This document shows, in pieces, positions 8,716-16,900 of a DNA stretch of 36,990 nt. This stretch comes from a virus, in the IMG/VR virus record IMGVR_UViG_3300020213_000066, positions 1 to 36,990 of that record, one strand, 5' to 3'. The number at the start of each line of letters is the position of its first letter. The stretch's first letter is position 1. The notes below the pieces were generated by a model, which did no database searches, had not been told where the DNA came from, and saw only the letters and a list, made by a program, of their open reading frames with translations. A program made the translations under genes and the position numbers.

Positions 8716-9053
8716 TGAGCGGCGACTACTCCGAATCCTACGCGCAGGTGCTGGAGGAAACCGTCATCGTGCGCCGCTACACGGGATCTGGAACGTCGCG
8801 CCCGAAGTTCGATGCGCAATGTCGTGCCAGGGCATCGGTTTACAATTTCACTGAGCTGGTGGGTTCGGTCCAGCAGGGCGATCAAAAGGTCGTGGTGCTG
8901 GTCGCGGACCTCACGCGAAACGGTCTCACCATGCCGGTCACCACCAATGACAAGGCGGTCGTGGCCGGCAAGGAATTGCAGATCGTGGCCCCGCTCGCGC
9001 GCAAGGCGCCCGATGGCTCTCTGATCGCCTACGAGCTGCAGGTGAGAGGGTAG
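8715..9053 (+). CDS. Head-tail joining protein (head closure)
   Basis: 112 aa; ATG 8715 shares its first base with the preceding stop. The length, the short beta-strand composition (YAQVLEETVIVRRYTG at 8-23, then AVVAGKELQIVAPLARKAPDGSLIAYELQVRG at the end) and position match small stopper proteins such as the Phage_H_T_join family. They close the channel after packaging and receive the tail. The identity is inferred from size, order and the typical last block with a DG turn. No odd features. Confidence 0.78.
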   Translation: MSGDYSESYAQVLEETVIVRRYTGSGTSRPKFDAQCRARASVYNFTELVGSVQQGDQKVVVLVADLTRNGLTMPVTTNDKAVVAGKELQIVAPLARKAPDGSLIAYELQVRG

Positions 9054-9055
9054 GG

Positions 9056-9880
9056 GTGTCGCAAGCGCAGTTCAACGCCGCATCCAGTCGAGCGCTTGTC
9101 GTGGCTCAATCGCGCCTGGTGGCGGTCGCCAAGTCGATGCACAGCGACGTCATGCGCCGCGATCCGCGTCCGGTTGGCTTCACGCGCATTGTCGATGGCC
9201 GGGTCGGCGCGCTGGAGACCGCGGTCAAGGCGGCCGGCATCATTACCTATATCTATCTGCGCCCGCAGATTGGCTTCGGTGACATCAAGGAAACCATCGC
9301 GCGGCTCGATGAGGTGGCGCGCTTCGCGATGCAAACGCTGCGTGATCTTTCTCCGGTTGTGTCCGGCGAATATCGCGACGGCCACAAGCTGTTCATCAAC
9401 GGCTATCCGGTGTCCGACGTGTCGCGCTGGAGGCCCGGCGCCGAAATCTCAATCACGAATTTCGTTACCTACAGCCGCATCCTGGAAGTGGGCGACGGCA
9501 AAGCCCGCGCGCCCAATCTGGTGTACGACCAGGCGCACGACATCATCACCGAGAAACACGGCAACGGCGCCAAGATCGACTTCACATGGCGCGGCATCAC
9601 CGACGCCATGCAGATCGCACAAGACCCGCGCCAGCGCCGCGGGCTTGGCACCCAGATCGCGGGCCGAACCCGCGCCCACAACAAATCACCAGCGCGCTAC
9701 CCGACCATCGTGATCGCACCGCACCCGGAGTCGGGAATGGCAAGGGCTGGCCGCTATGCCAACAACGCGCTTGCGCTTGCGCAAGGTGCCGCCGCCGTTC
9801 ACTCCGCGCTGTCGCTGGGTTCGCCTGCATCACAGGGCTCGCCGCTGATGCTGAGTGCGCCCGACGTGATCGAGAACTGA
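9056..9880 (+). CDS. HK97 gp10-like tail completion protein
   Basis: 274 aa from a GTG after a GAGAGGG site. The central part carries LRDLSPVVSGEYRDGHKLFINGYPV (described by positions 97-121), the hallmark of gp10-family proteins (L-x-x-x-S-P-V-x-x-G-x-Y-R). The C-terminal 80 residues are rich in Ala and Ser and probably flexible. The family joins the tail tube to the connector. It is longer than the 130-170 aa usual for gp10, because of an N-terminal helical extension and the C-terminal tail. Confidence 0.82.
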   Translation: MSQAQFNAASSRALVVAQSRLVAVAKSMHSDVMRRDPRPVGFTRIVDGRVGALETAVKAAGIITYIYLRPQIGFGDIKETIARLDEVARFAMQTLRDLSPVVSGEYRDGHKLFINGYPVSDVSRWRPGAEISITNFVTYSRILEVGDGKARAPNLVYDQAHDIITEKHGNGAKIDFTWRGITDAMQIAQDPRQRRGLGTQIAGRTRAHNKSPARYPTIVIAPHPESGMARAGRYANNALALAQGAAAVHSALSLGSPASQGSPLMLSAPDVIEN

Positions 9881-9887
9881 GGCTGTC

Positions 9888-10328
9888 ATGGCGGACTATG
9901 CCGGCGCCGTTGCCGCGATCAAGGCCCGCATGGCGGCGAACTGGACGACGACTCCGGTCGTCTATCAGAATGCGGCCAACGAATACGACCCCGCGACCGC
10001 CACGCAGACACCTTGGGTCTTCTTCGAGGTGATCGGCAGTTCCAGCGGGCTTCGCGGCGTGGGAATGCCCGGCAACCACGTCTGGCTCTATCGCGGCTTC
10101 ATCGCAGCGCATGTGTTCGTTCCAATCAACACCGGCACCGATCAGGCGCAGCAGTACGCCAACTCGATCGGTGAAATCTTCCGCGCCGAGGGCTTCTACG
10201 ACAACGGCGACGGTGCGCAGGTTCGCACCTGGGCGCCGCGCACGGATGGCGGCGGCAGCGATGCCGACGACGGCAACTGGTGGCGCGTGAGCTGCGTCAT
10301 TCCATTCGAGTATCTGCACCGCGGCTGA
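9888..10328 (+). CDS. Tail terminator protein (gpU/DUF4128-like)
   Basis: 146 aa, start preceded by GAGG. The features are the N-terminal helix AIKARMAANWTTTPVVYQN, the WVFFEVIGS strand and the C-terminal NWWRVSCVIPFEYLHRG. They fit the short alpha-beta proteins that cap the tail tube at its head-proximal end. Position just before the tube gene is as expected for this role. It closes the connector block; 125 bases without a gene follow, holding GC hairpins. I name the role from order and pattern, not from a database match. Confidence 0.8.
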   Translation: MADYAGAVAAIKARMAANWTTTPVVYQNAANEYDPATATQTPWVFFEVIGSSSGLRGVGMPGNHVWLYRGFIAAHVFVPINTGTDQAQQYANSIGEIFRAEGFYDNGDGAQVRTWAPRTDGGGSDADDGNWWRVSCVIPFEYLHRG

Positions 10329-10371
10329 GTGCGGCCCGCTTTCCCGACAATCCAAATCAAATCCTGACATC

Positions 10372-10394
10372 GGCGGCGTGACGCCCGCGCCGCC
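10372..10394 (+). other. GC hairpin in the spacer before the tail tube gene
   Basis: GGCGGCG (10372-10378) pairs with CGCCGCC (10388-10394) around a 9-base loop. A second weaker GCCGCC/GGCGGC pairing follows at about 10405-10428. No U-tract follows. The 125-base spacer 10329-10453 shows no convincing ORF. The tube gene is normally highly expressed, so a promoter may lie here, but I could not pick out certain -35/-10 boxes. Confidence 0.45.
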
Positions 10395-10453
10395 TTGACC
10401 TTATCGCCGCCGCCCTTGGGCAAGGCGGCTGCGATTCCAATGGAGATTCCATC

Positions 10454-11680
10454 ATGCCCTATCAGTCCCAGAGCAATGGTTTGGTCGCGTTCAAGGTTCA
10501 GAGCGCCAAGGGCACGACGTCCTCGGGCGGCTCCGGCTTCGTGCTGCGCACCGCCGGCGGGCCTGGCGGCAGGCTCACCAAGAACGTCTATGAGTCGAAC
10601 GAGGTGCGCCGCGATCTGATGCGCTCGCGCGGCCGGCATGGTCTGCGCAAGGCGTCAGGCTCCTACACCTGCGAGGTGTCGCTCGATAATTGCGATGCCT
10701 TCTATGAGGCGTTTTTTCGCGGCACATGGGAAACGGCATTAACCGTCACCGAGGCGACTGCATCGCTGACGTCGATCACCACGACCACCAGCACGATTGT
10801 TGCGGCTGCCGGATCGTGGATCACCGCGGGCCTGCGCGTCGGGGATATTGTCCGGCTGACCGGCCACTCCACTGCCGCCAACAACTCGCGCAACCTTCGC
10901 ATCACGGGACTGACGGCCTCGACCATCACGGTGGCCGAGACACTGACCGCGGACGCGGGTGCGGATACCGCGTTCACCATCATCCGGCCAGGCCAGAAAC
11001 TCATCAACCCGGCGGCGGGCTCCGCGGTGAAGTCGTTTTTCACCATCGAAGAGTATGATGGCGATCTGGACCTCACGGAAATCTTCTCCGACTGCATCAT
11101 CACGTCGTTGAAGTTCTCGATGAGCTCCAGCGGCTTCCTGATGTGCGACATCGCGTGGGTCTCGACCGGCCTGTTCACCACGGCATCGGCTGGCTCGGCT
11201 CCGACGTTTACCTCGCCGACCGAAAGCGTGGGCCTGCCGCTGTCGTGCGCCGAAGCCACGCTGCGCTATTCCTCGACCGACTTTGTCGATCTCACGTCCT
11301 GGGATCTGACGATGGAGATTGGCGGCGTGGCGCCGGAGGTGGTGGGATCGGTAATCTCGCCGGATGTGTTCACCGGCCAGATGATGGTCAGCATGAACTT
11401 CAGTATGCTCCGCACCGACTACGGCAAGATGACGGACTTCCTGGCCGAGACTGCGCTGACCTTCTCCATCATGGCGCAGGAAAACGAGACGGCACCCGCA
11501 GACTTCCTCGGGCTGTTCGTCCCGAACTTCACGCTGGGCGGTGTCGAGAAGTCGGCACTGTCGAAGGAAGCAGGACCGCGCACGCAATCGATCAGCGTTC
11601 CAGCCGGCCTCGTGGGAAAAGATACGACCGGCGGTGCCTGGGATGCAACGATGGTTAAGTTGCAGTGTTCGAATACTTGA
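10454..11680 (+). CDS. Major tail tube protein
   Basis: 408 aa, with GGAG upstream of the ATG. The N-terminal pattern (YQSQSNGLVAFKVQSAKGT, residues 3-21) and the CDAFYEAFFRGTW segment are those of siphovirus tube proteins built of stacked beta-barrels. Residues 105-180 (Thr/Ala-rich with GDIVRLTGHSTAANNSRNLR) look like an inserted beta-sandwich domain between two halves of the barrel, which explains the length above the usual 150-250 aa. A perfect 11-bp hairpin starts 27 bases downstream. The terminator protein lies upstream and the chaperones downstream, as in other siphoviruses. Confidence 0.85.
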   Translation: MPYQSQSNGLVAFKVQSAKGTTSSGGSGFVLRTAGGPGGRLTKNVYESNEVRRDLMRSRGRHGLRKASGSYTCEVSLDNCDAFYEAFFRGTWETALTVTEATASLTSITTTTSTIVAAAGSWITAGLRVGDIVRLTGHSTAANNSRNLRITGLTASTITVAETLTADAGADTAFTIIRPGQKLINPAAGSAVKSFFTIEEYDGDLDLTEIFSDCIITSLKFSMSSSGFLMCDIAWVSTGLFTTASAGSAPTFTSPTESVGLPLSCAEATLRYSSTDFVDLTSWDLTMEIGGVAPEVVGSVISPDVFTGQMMVSMNFSMLRTDYGKMTDFLAETALTFSIMAQENETAPADFLGLFVPNFTLGGVEKSALSKEAGPRTQSISVPAGLVGKDTTGGAWDATMVKLQCSNT

Positions 11681-11707
11681 GCAATTTCAATCTGTTGTGC
11701 TAGTGTT

Positions 11708-11737
11708 CCTGCCGGGCGCGGTTCATCGCCCGGCAGG
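11708..11737 (+). other. Perfect 11-bp stem-loop after the tail tube gene
   Basis: CCTGCCGGGCG (11708-11718) and CGCCCGGCAGG (11727-11737) pair perfectly around the loop CGGTTCAT. GTTGCTGG follows, so there is no U-tract. It lies between the tube stop and the start of the GIY-YIG gene. It could reduce transcription into the endonuclease or stabilise the tube mRNA 3' end. The structure is seen; the role is inference. Confidence 0.65.
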
Positions 11738-11746
11738 GTTGCTGGC

Positions 11747-12433
11747 ATGAGAGAGCGCGAGGTTCTTGCTCACATCAAAACGAGTGGCCGTCGTCATTAC
11801 GTCTATGTACTGCGTAGGCCCGATGGCCGGGCGTTCTATGTCGGTGTTGGCACCGGACGTCGGTTGCTCGATCATGCGATCTTCGCGCGCCGTCAGAATC
11901 TGGATAGCCACAAACTTCGTGTGATCCGCAAGCTGTGGAGATTGGAACAAGAGATCGACTACACCGTCCACGCATTCTTCGATCAGCGCGGGGATGCCGG
12001 CCGCGCCGAAGCCGCGCTGATTGCGGAGATTGGTCGCCACGATTTACGCGCGGGTCCGCTAACAAATGTTACGGCGGGCGGTGAGGGTGCGCCGAGTCCT
12101 TCGGATGAAGTGCTGTCCGCGCGTAGCATCAAGCTTCGCGCAGCGTGGGCAAAGCGCGACAAGGTTGCTGCGATGGCCCACCTTAATACGCCGGAAGTGC
12201 GCGCTAAAACCGCCGCTACGCGAACTGGACTAAAGCGTGGACCGTATCAATGGACGAAAAATCCAGGGGCAAGCCCGCCCGAACAGCGTGCGGCAGTATC
12301 AGCCAGACTGAAGGCCGATCCTGTTTCGCGGCGTCCTGGCGTGGCGACACGTCGCATCCGATCCGGAATGGCAGCCGATGAACACCGAGCCGAACGATGG
12401 CGCGTTCCGCCTTTACGGACTGCACGTCCATAA
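11747..12433 (+). CDS. GIY-YIG homing endonuclease, C-terminally replaced
   Basis: 228 aa as read. The N-terminal GIY-YIG domain is clear: YVYVL (18-22), FYVGVGTGRRLLDHA (30-44) with the catalytic Tyr and Arg, a Glu in AEAALIAEIG, and the LTNVTAGGEG block near 105-114 typical of free-standing homing enzymes. NUMOD3-like basic motifs (TPEVRAKTAATRTG, PPEQRAAVSARLKAD) follow. The last about 23 residues are not native: from 12364 on they read the duplicated 183-bp segment in a foreign frame. So the DNA-binding C-terminus is lost; a possible remnant lies at 12676-12780. The domain would nick DNA to spread its own gene. Activity after truncation is uncertain. Confidence 0.85.
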   Translation: MREREVLAHIKTSGRRHYVYVLRRPDGRAFYVGVGTGRRLLDHAIFARRQNLDSHKLRVIRKLWRLEQEIDYTVHAFFDQRGDAGRAEAALIAEIGRHDLRAGPLTNVTAGGEGAPSPSDEVLSARSIKLRAAWAKRDKVAAMAHLNTPEVRAKTAATRTGLKRGPYQWTKNPGASPPEQRAAVSARLKADPVSRRPGVATRRIRSGMAADEHRAERWRVPPLRTARP

Positions 12434-12546
12434 CATCAGCCATAACATCAGCCATTCTTGGCTTGAGATTCACTACGCCGCACTGAATGAAGAAGGGCAA
12501 CTGATCCTTCCGTCAGGGGATAATTTTGACGATTGGGCCTTTAACG
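12364..12546 (+). repeat. 183-bp duplicated segment, copy 1 (inverted relative to 28604-28786)
   Basis: Positions 12364-12546 match the reverse complement of 28604-28786 over 183 bases with only two differences, both C/T: CGTCCATAAC versus CGTCTATAAC, and TACGCCGCA versus TACGTCGCA. Identity ends abruptly on both sides. The segment carries most of a DUF551-like gene (NTEPNDGAFRLYGLH) and an internal 12-base tandem repeat, CATAACATCAGC twice. Here it is cut off at its 3' end and interrupts the endonuclease locus. Copy 2 carries the complete 3' end of the gene, so it is the likely donor. Confidence 0.95.
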
Positions 12547-12588
12547 GGCAAAAATATCAGCCGCGAAGGTGGGCAAGCCGATCAATAG

Positions 12589-12780
12589 TTGGATGCGGAC
12601 GCCTGCAGCGAAGCTTCGTTTCAGTCGCGGTGTGCATCCTCGCGCCCGCCCCATCGAAATGACGGCCGGCCCTTTGCCTGCAAGGCCGATGCAGTTGATG
12701 TGCTTGGTGTGTCGCTGTCCACCATTGATTACTGGCTCAAGCGCAGCCGCCACGGCGCTCAATTTCTTCCCAAACCCTAA
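12589..12780 (+). pseudogene. Relict HTH tail, possibly of the homing endonuclease
   Basis: In this frame the end reads CKADAVDVLGVSLSTIDYWLKR, an HTH of the type found at the C-terminus of phage homing endonucleases (A-x-x-LGVS-x-x-T-V-x-YWL). The upstream residues to 12670 look non-coding, and an in-frame stop lies between 12547 and 12589. The GIY-YIG gene upstream lacks such a domain. I therefore read this as the detached 3' end of that gene, separated by the 183-bp insertion and a further deletion. The HTH is seen; the link is inference. Confidence 0.45.
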
Positions 12781-12790
12781 GAGGCTAATC

Positions 12791-13030
12791 ATGTCACAGA
12801 TCGAAACCGCCGTGCGTGACACGGCGGCGGCGCTCCATGCCGCCATCAAGTCCGCGGTCGATGCGGGCTACCGCATCGGCTGGCCGTCATCGCCGGATGG
12901 GCTGTTGTCCATCGCGGTGAGCGAGACGGCGAAGGTGAAGCCCGCGGCGTATGTCGCGCCGGAGGCGAAACCTGCGCCCGCGCCGTCACGGTTTGCCCGC
13001 AATGTAAAGCCCGAAACGACCGGGCTCTAA
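12791..13030 (+). CDS. Small tail-module protein, unknown
   Basis: 79 aa from ATG 12791, following AGAGG with 6 bases spacing. An upstream in-frame ATG at 12569 would run through relict sequence and is rejected. The start is helical (IETAVRDTAAALHAAIKSAVDAGYRIGWPSSPDGL), the rest Pro/Ala-rich and basic. It may be an accessory tail protein, since it lies in the slot between the tube and chaperone genes. No family recognised. Confidence 0.68.
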   Translation: MSQIETAVRDTAAALHAAIKSAVDAGYRIGWPSSPDGLLSIAVSETAKVKPAAYVAPEAKPAPAPSRFARNVKPETTGL

Positions 13031-13074
13031 AACCCATCCTCGCGGCAGCGAGGTTTCGCAAACTACGCGCGTAG

Positions 13075-13106
13075 GGACGGGCGACATCTGCCGGTGTCGC
13101 CCGTCC
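13075..13106 (+). other. Perfect 12-bp stem-loop before the tail chaperone gene
   Basis: GGACGGGCGACA (13075-13086) and TGTCGCCCGTCC (13095-13106) pair perfectly around the loop TCTGCCGG. A smaller hairpin, CCTCGC/GCGAGG at 13038-13053 with TTT after it, lies just upstream. The large one is 21 bases before the chaperone ATG and could affect translation initiation or partly terminate. No U-tract follows it. Confidence 0.68.
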
Positions 13107-13127
13107 GCTTAACCGGCAGAGGAAAAC

Positions 13128-13595
13128 ATGGACAACACGGCAAACAACGCAGCGTCTCCCGCTGTGGTCAATCTCGCGGGCGCATTGCCCCACCAATCCG
13201 CAGAACTCTCAATCGTGTTTCAAGGCACCAGCAAGCCGACCGGATGGGTGATTACGATTGCAGGGCCAGGGCATCCCAAAACCATCGCCTACAACAACGA
13301 GATGGAACGCGAGCGGCTGCACCGCGATGCGCTGATCGAGCAGTCCCGCGCCAACGGAAAGAAGTACAAGTCCGACGAACTCACGCCGGAGGAAAGCCGC
13401 CGCAAGTTTGTCGAAGGCTTGACGGCCCGCATCGTCACATGGACGCCGGTCGATTTCGGCTGGGGCGTCGTGGAGTTTTCCGAGAAGACTGGCGTCGATA
13501 CGCTGCTGCGTCCCGAGCTTGGCTTCGCCGTCGGCCAGATCGTCGACTACCTGGTGGGCGAGCGGGCTTTTATGAAGGACGCCGCGAAGACCTGA
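13128..13595 (+). CDS. Tail assembly chaperone, short form (G-like)
   Basis: 155 aa; AGAGGAAAAC precedes the ATG. It corresponds in position and size to lambda gpG: the chaperone that coats the tape measure and recruits tube subunits before being discarded. Motifs are helical and charged (NEMERERLHRDALIEQSRANGKK), with WTPVDFGWGVVEFSEKTGVDTLLR in the middle. The overlapping -1 frame continues as coding sequence to 13984, giving the GT fusion. Between this gene and the tape measure there is no other gene, which matches the usual order. Confidence 0.85.
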   Translation: MDNTANNAASPAVVNLAGALPHQSAELSIVFQGTSKPTGWVITIAGPGHPKTIAYNNEMERERLHRDALIEQSRANGKKYKSDELTPEESRRKFVEGLTARIVTWTPVDFGWGVVEFSEKTGVDTLLRPELGFAVGQIVDYLVGERAFMKDAAKT

Positions 13596-13984
13596 AGGCG
13601 TTTGCGGCGTCTCAATTCAAACTATCAGCCCGCGAAAATGACGGCCAATCCGCCCGCGAATTGCTGGAGGGTCTGATCGAGCGATCGATCCTGGCCGGCC
13701 GGCCGGACGCCCATCGCGCCGAATGGGAGGCCGAGCTTTACGGCAATCCCTGTCCCGCCGCGATGGCCTACCTCTGGCGCATCTTCAACCGTTTGCGCCG
13801 GCGCGTGGGTGGCAACGGCTTCGGGGCCAACCCGATCTCGTGGCCGGACCTCGATGCCTTCGTTCGTTACTCACGGATCAATCTTGCTCCGTGGGAGATC
13901 GAAGTGATCGAAGACCTCGACGATCTCTTTCTGATCGCGATGGCACCCAAGCCATCCAGTCAGCCGCCGAAAGGAGAGTCCTGA
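13128..13984 (+). CDS. Tail assembly chaperone, frameshifted GT fusion
   Basis: The -1 frame after about 13571 is open to 13984 and reads YEGRREDLKAFAAS, then ELLEGLIERSILAG and WPDLDAFVRYSRINLAPWEIEVIEDLDDLFLIAM, clearly protein-like. It has no plausible start codon of its own near its beginning. If ribosomes slip back one base at GCT TTT A, the product is about 285 aa (148 + 137). Such -1 GT fusions are conserved in siphoviruses and set the ratio of short to long chaperone. The slip site is my best candidate, not proven. Confidence 0.7.
13566..13572 (+). promoter_or_regulatory. Candidate -1 ribosomal frameshift site
   Basis: GCTTTTA: zero-frame codons are GCT TTT ATG, and the Phe tRNA on TTT can re-pair with TTT one base upstream, after which TAT GAA GGA continues the downstream frame. 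It is not a perfect X-XXY-YYZ heptamer, because GCT to GGC re-pairing is poor. It lies 22 bases before the zero-frame stop (13593-13595), a normal distance. An alternative slip at GTG GGC about 15 bases earlier is possible. Confidence 0.5.
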
Positions 13985-13988
13985 TCCG

Positions 13989-16900
13989 ATGGAAGCCGTC
14001 GTCACCAAGCTGACCATTGATTCCTCCGATGCTGGCCGTGGTGCCGAGGCGTTCGCCGCAGCGATGCGGCGGTCATCCGCGGCGGCGGATGAGACGACCA
14101 AGTCCCTGACGGCAACCGAGCGGACGCACCGCAAGTGGACGGCTTCTCTGGGCGCGTCCGATCCCGCCATCAAGGCGCAGATCGTGCTGATGGAGAAGAT
14201 GCGCCAGCAGCACGCCGATGGTGCGAAGGCCGCCAACGACAACATGGCTGCGGCCCGCGATGCGAATAAGTCACTTGTTGATACCGGCGCCGAAGTTCTC
14301 AAGGTCGCCGGGCATCTAAAGTTTGCCGCGGTCGCCGCCTATGCGCTGTCTCCGGCATTCCGCGCGATGGTCAATCCTGCTGTGGTCGGTGCGCTGGCGG
14401 CGATGGGGCCGGCAGCCGTGTCGGCCGGGGCTGCCATCATGACAGCCATGGCGCCGGCGTTCGCTTTCATGGCGAAGATCGCAGTGCCAATTCTCGTTAT
14501 CGTTACGGCGTGGAAGGCGCTCAGTGCCGTCATCGATCAAGGAGCGTCGTTGCTGGAAAAATACGGCAACGCGCAGCGCGACCTGATCGCTGGTGTCGAT
14601 GACAACCTCAAGAAGCTGACCAAGTTTCAGGACGCAGGACTGACGGCGGAACAGGTTCAGCGCGCGACCGAGTTGGGCGCACGCCTGAACGAAGCCAACC
14701 GGACGATTGGCGAGTTTTCCCGCGTCCAATTTGGGCTGGTCGACCCTGCGCTCCAGTTGCAAGCGGTGTGGGTGCGCATCGTCGAACTGGTTGCTGCGGC
14801 GGTCGATAAACTTAACAGGGTGCCGTCGTGGGCAATTTCCATGATGGCTGGCGCTGCCACGGGCGCTGTTGTTGGCTCAGTGATCCCCGTGATAGGTACG
14901 GGTGTTGGTGCCGTGGCGGGGGCGGCGGCCGGCCTAGCGGCGAATTTGGCTTCATCTTCCGAGGCGGAAACGCAGGCTGTGTCACGGGCCGACGCCCTGA
15001 CTGCTGCACACCAGCGCCTCGGCGCCCGGGTGGGCTCGACCAGCAACTTCGCGGTTCGCTTCGGCCAAGCCGTCAACGATATTGCAAACCCTGTCAAGGA
15101 ATTGACGAAGGAGACGGTGAAGGCTGCGGAGGCAGCCAAAGGTCTCAATGAGTACCAAAACGCACTGCAGCGGATTAAAGACCAGACAGAGGTAATGGCT
15201 GAGCAGGTCAAGTGGCTCGGCAAGACCACGGAAGAGGTCGATAAACTTCGGATCGCGCGCGAGCTTGAACGCGCCGCGGGCAAGGCCGAGATGAAAATCG
15301 GCCCTGAAGCGCGCGCCGAGATTGACGCCCTGGCCCAGCGCTATGCAGCACTCAAGGAAGAACTGCGGCGGGTCAACGAACAGCGCGAGATGGTGGAGTC
15401 GCTGGGCAGTTCGATCGTCAGCGCTTTCATGTCGGGCGGCGATGCCGTCAAAAGCTTGACCAGGTCGCTGGCAAGCCTTGGTCAACAGCTTGCATCGAAG
15501 CAACTCAGCAAGTTTCTAAACGGCGACTTCACCGGCGGCAGCGCCAGCAACCTGATGTCGATGGGTGGCGTTGCCGGCATCGCCAGTGCCGGTGCCATGG
15601 GCTACCAGTCCGGCTCGGGGCTCATGGGGGCAGCGGGTGGCGCGTTGACCGGGTTCGCTGTTGGCGGTGTTCCGGGTGCTCTCATTGGTGGAGCCGTTGG
15701 CGGCATTGCGGGCATTTTCGGCGGTGCCTCGCAACGCCGTCAGCAGCGCCAGCAGCAGGCCGCCGAGGCCGCGCAGATCGCCCGGCAGACCCAGTTGCTC
15801 GGGATCGATACCACGACACGCTCTGGGTCGATGGAAGCGCTGCGCATCCAGCAGCAGGGAGAAATTGAAGCAGCGGCAGCCGAGCGAAACTGGGCCAAGG
15901 CGATGGCGCTGAGCAATCATCATCGCGCCCAGCAGCTTCAACTCGATAAGGAATGGAACACGCGCGAAGCCGAGGTGGCGAAGCAAAAGCGCGAGGAAGA
16001 ACTGCGGCTGGCCGAAGAGCACGCCAAGGCCATCACGGGTCGGATCCAGACCAATACGGATCGCGCATTGCTGGCGGGTCTCGATATCTCGACGCTAGAG
16101 GGTGCTGTGTTGGCCGCAGAGCGAGCGTTTCAGCGCGAGCGTGAGGCCGAAATCGAGGCTGGCGGCGAGGCGATGGTGTCGCTCGAGTTGGCGCACGGGA
16201 TGGAGTTGCAGAATATCCGGGACGGCTTTCACAAGCAGGCTCTCGATAAGACAAAGCAAGCCCAGGAGCAGCAGCTTGCCGCCATGACGCAGGCCGCTCG
16301 GGGCATCGTCAATTATCTCTCTGGTCTGCAGACCGGGCAGGAATCTCCCCTTTCGCCATCGGCACGACTTGGTGCTTCTCGGCAGACTTATGACGCAACG
16401 CTGGCGTTGGCGCGGGGTGGCAACGCAGATGCGTTGGGTCGCATTACCCAAGACGCCGAGACCATGCGGGTGGCCGCAAAGGAATTCTTTGGCTCAGGTG
16501 CCGGCTACCAGGATATCTTCAAGCAGATTCAATCGCAGTTGTTGAACCTGCCGGCGGTTCAAGCAGCAACCGATCCCACGGTCGTTGCTCTACGTGACGT
16601 GATCGCGGCAGTGAACGCCGGCACCGGGGCAAATACCAACATCGCGTTGCGCCAGGAAGGCGTCTACTTCGACGACATCGCCACGGCGACATATGTTTCT
16701 GCGGATCTGCAGAATAGTACAAACTCGTTGTTGAGTTCGATATTCGGCACGCTCAACGGCTTCCCGAGTTACTATCAGCAGATGATATCTGCGATGGGAG
16801 CAGTTGCGTCGTCGACTGCGGCGGCAGCAGCAACGGCACAGGCACAGGCTGACGCTGCCGCTGCCGCCGCTGCCGCCGCAAGAGCCGAGAAACAGAAGAA

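Noticed and set aside
12216-12500. Minus-strand frame sharing its sequence with a + strand frame at 28650
   Set aside because: The shared residues come only from the antisense of the duplicated DUF551-like segment, so this is not a gene family.
12364-12546. Insertion sequence or transposon
   Set aside because: No transposase, terminal inverted repeats or target-site duplication at either copy.
12378-12662. Copy 1 of the DUF551-like gene as a functional CDS
   Set aside because: The C-terminal CWAPAP block is missing and the frame continues into unrelated sequence; better described as part of the repeat.
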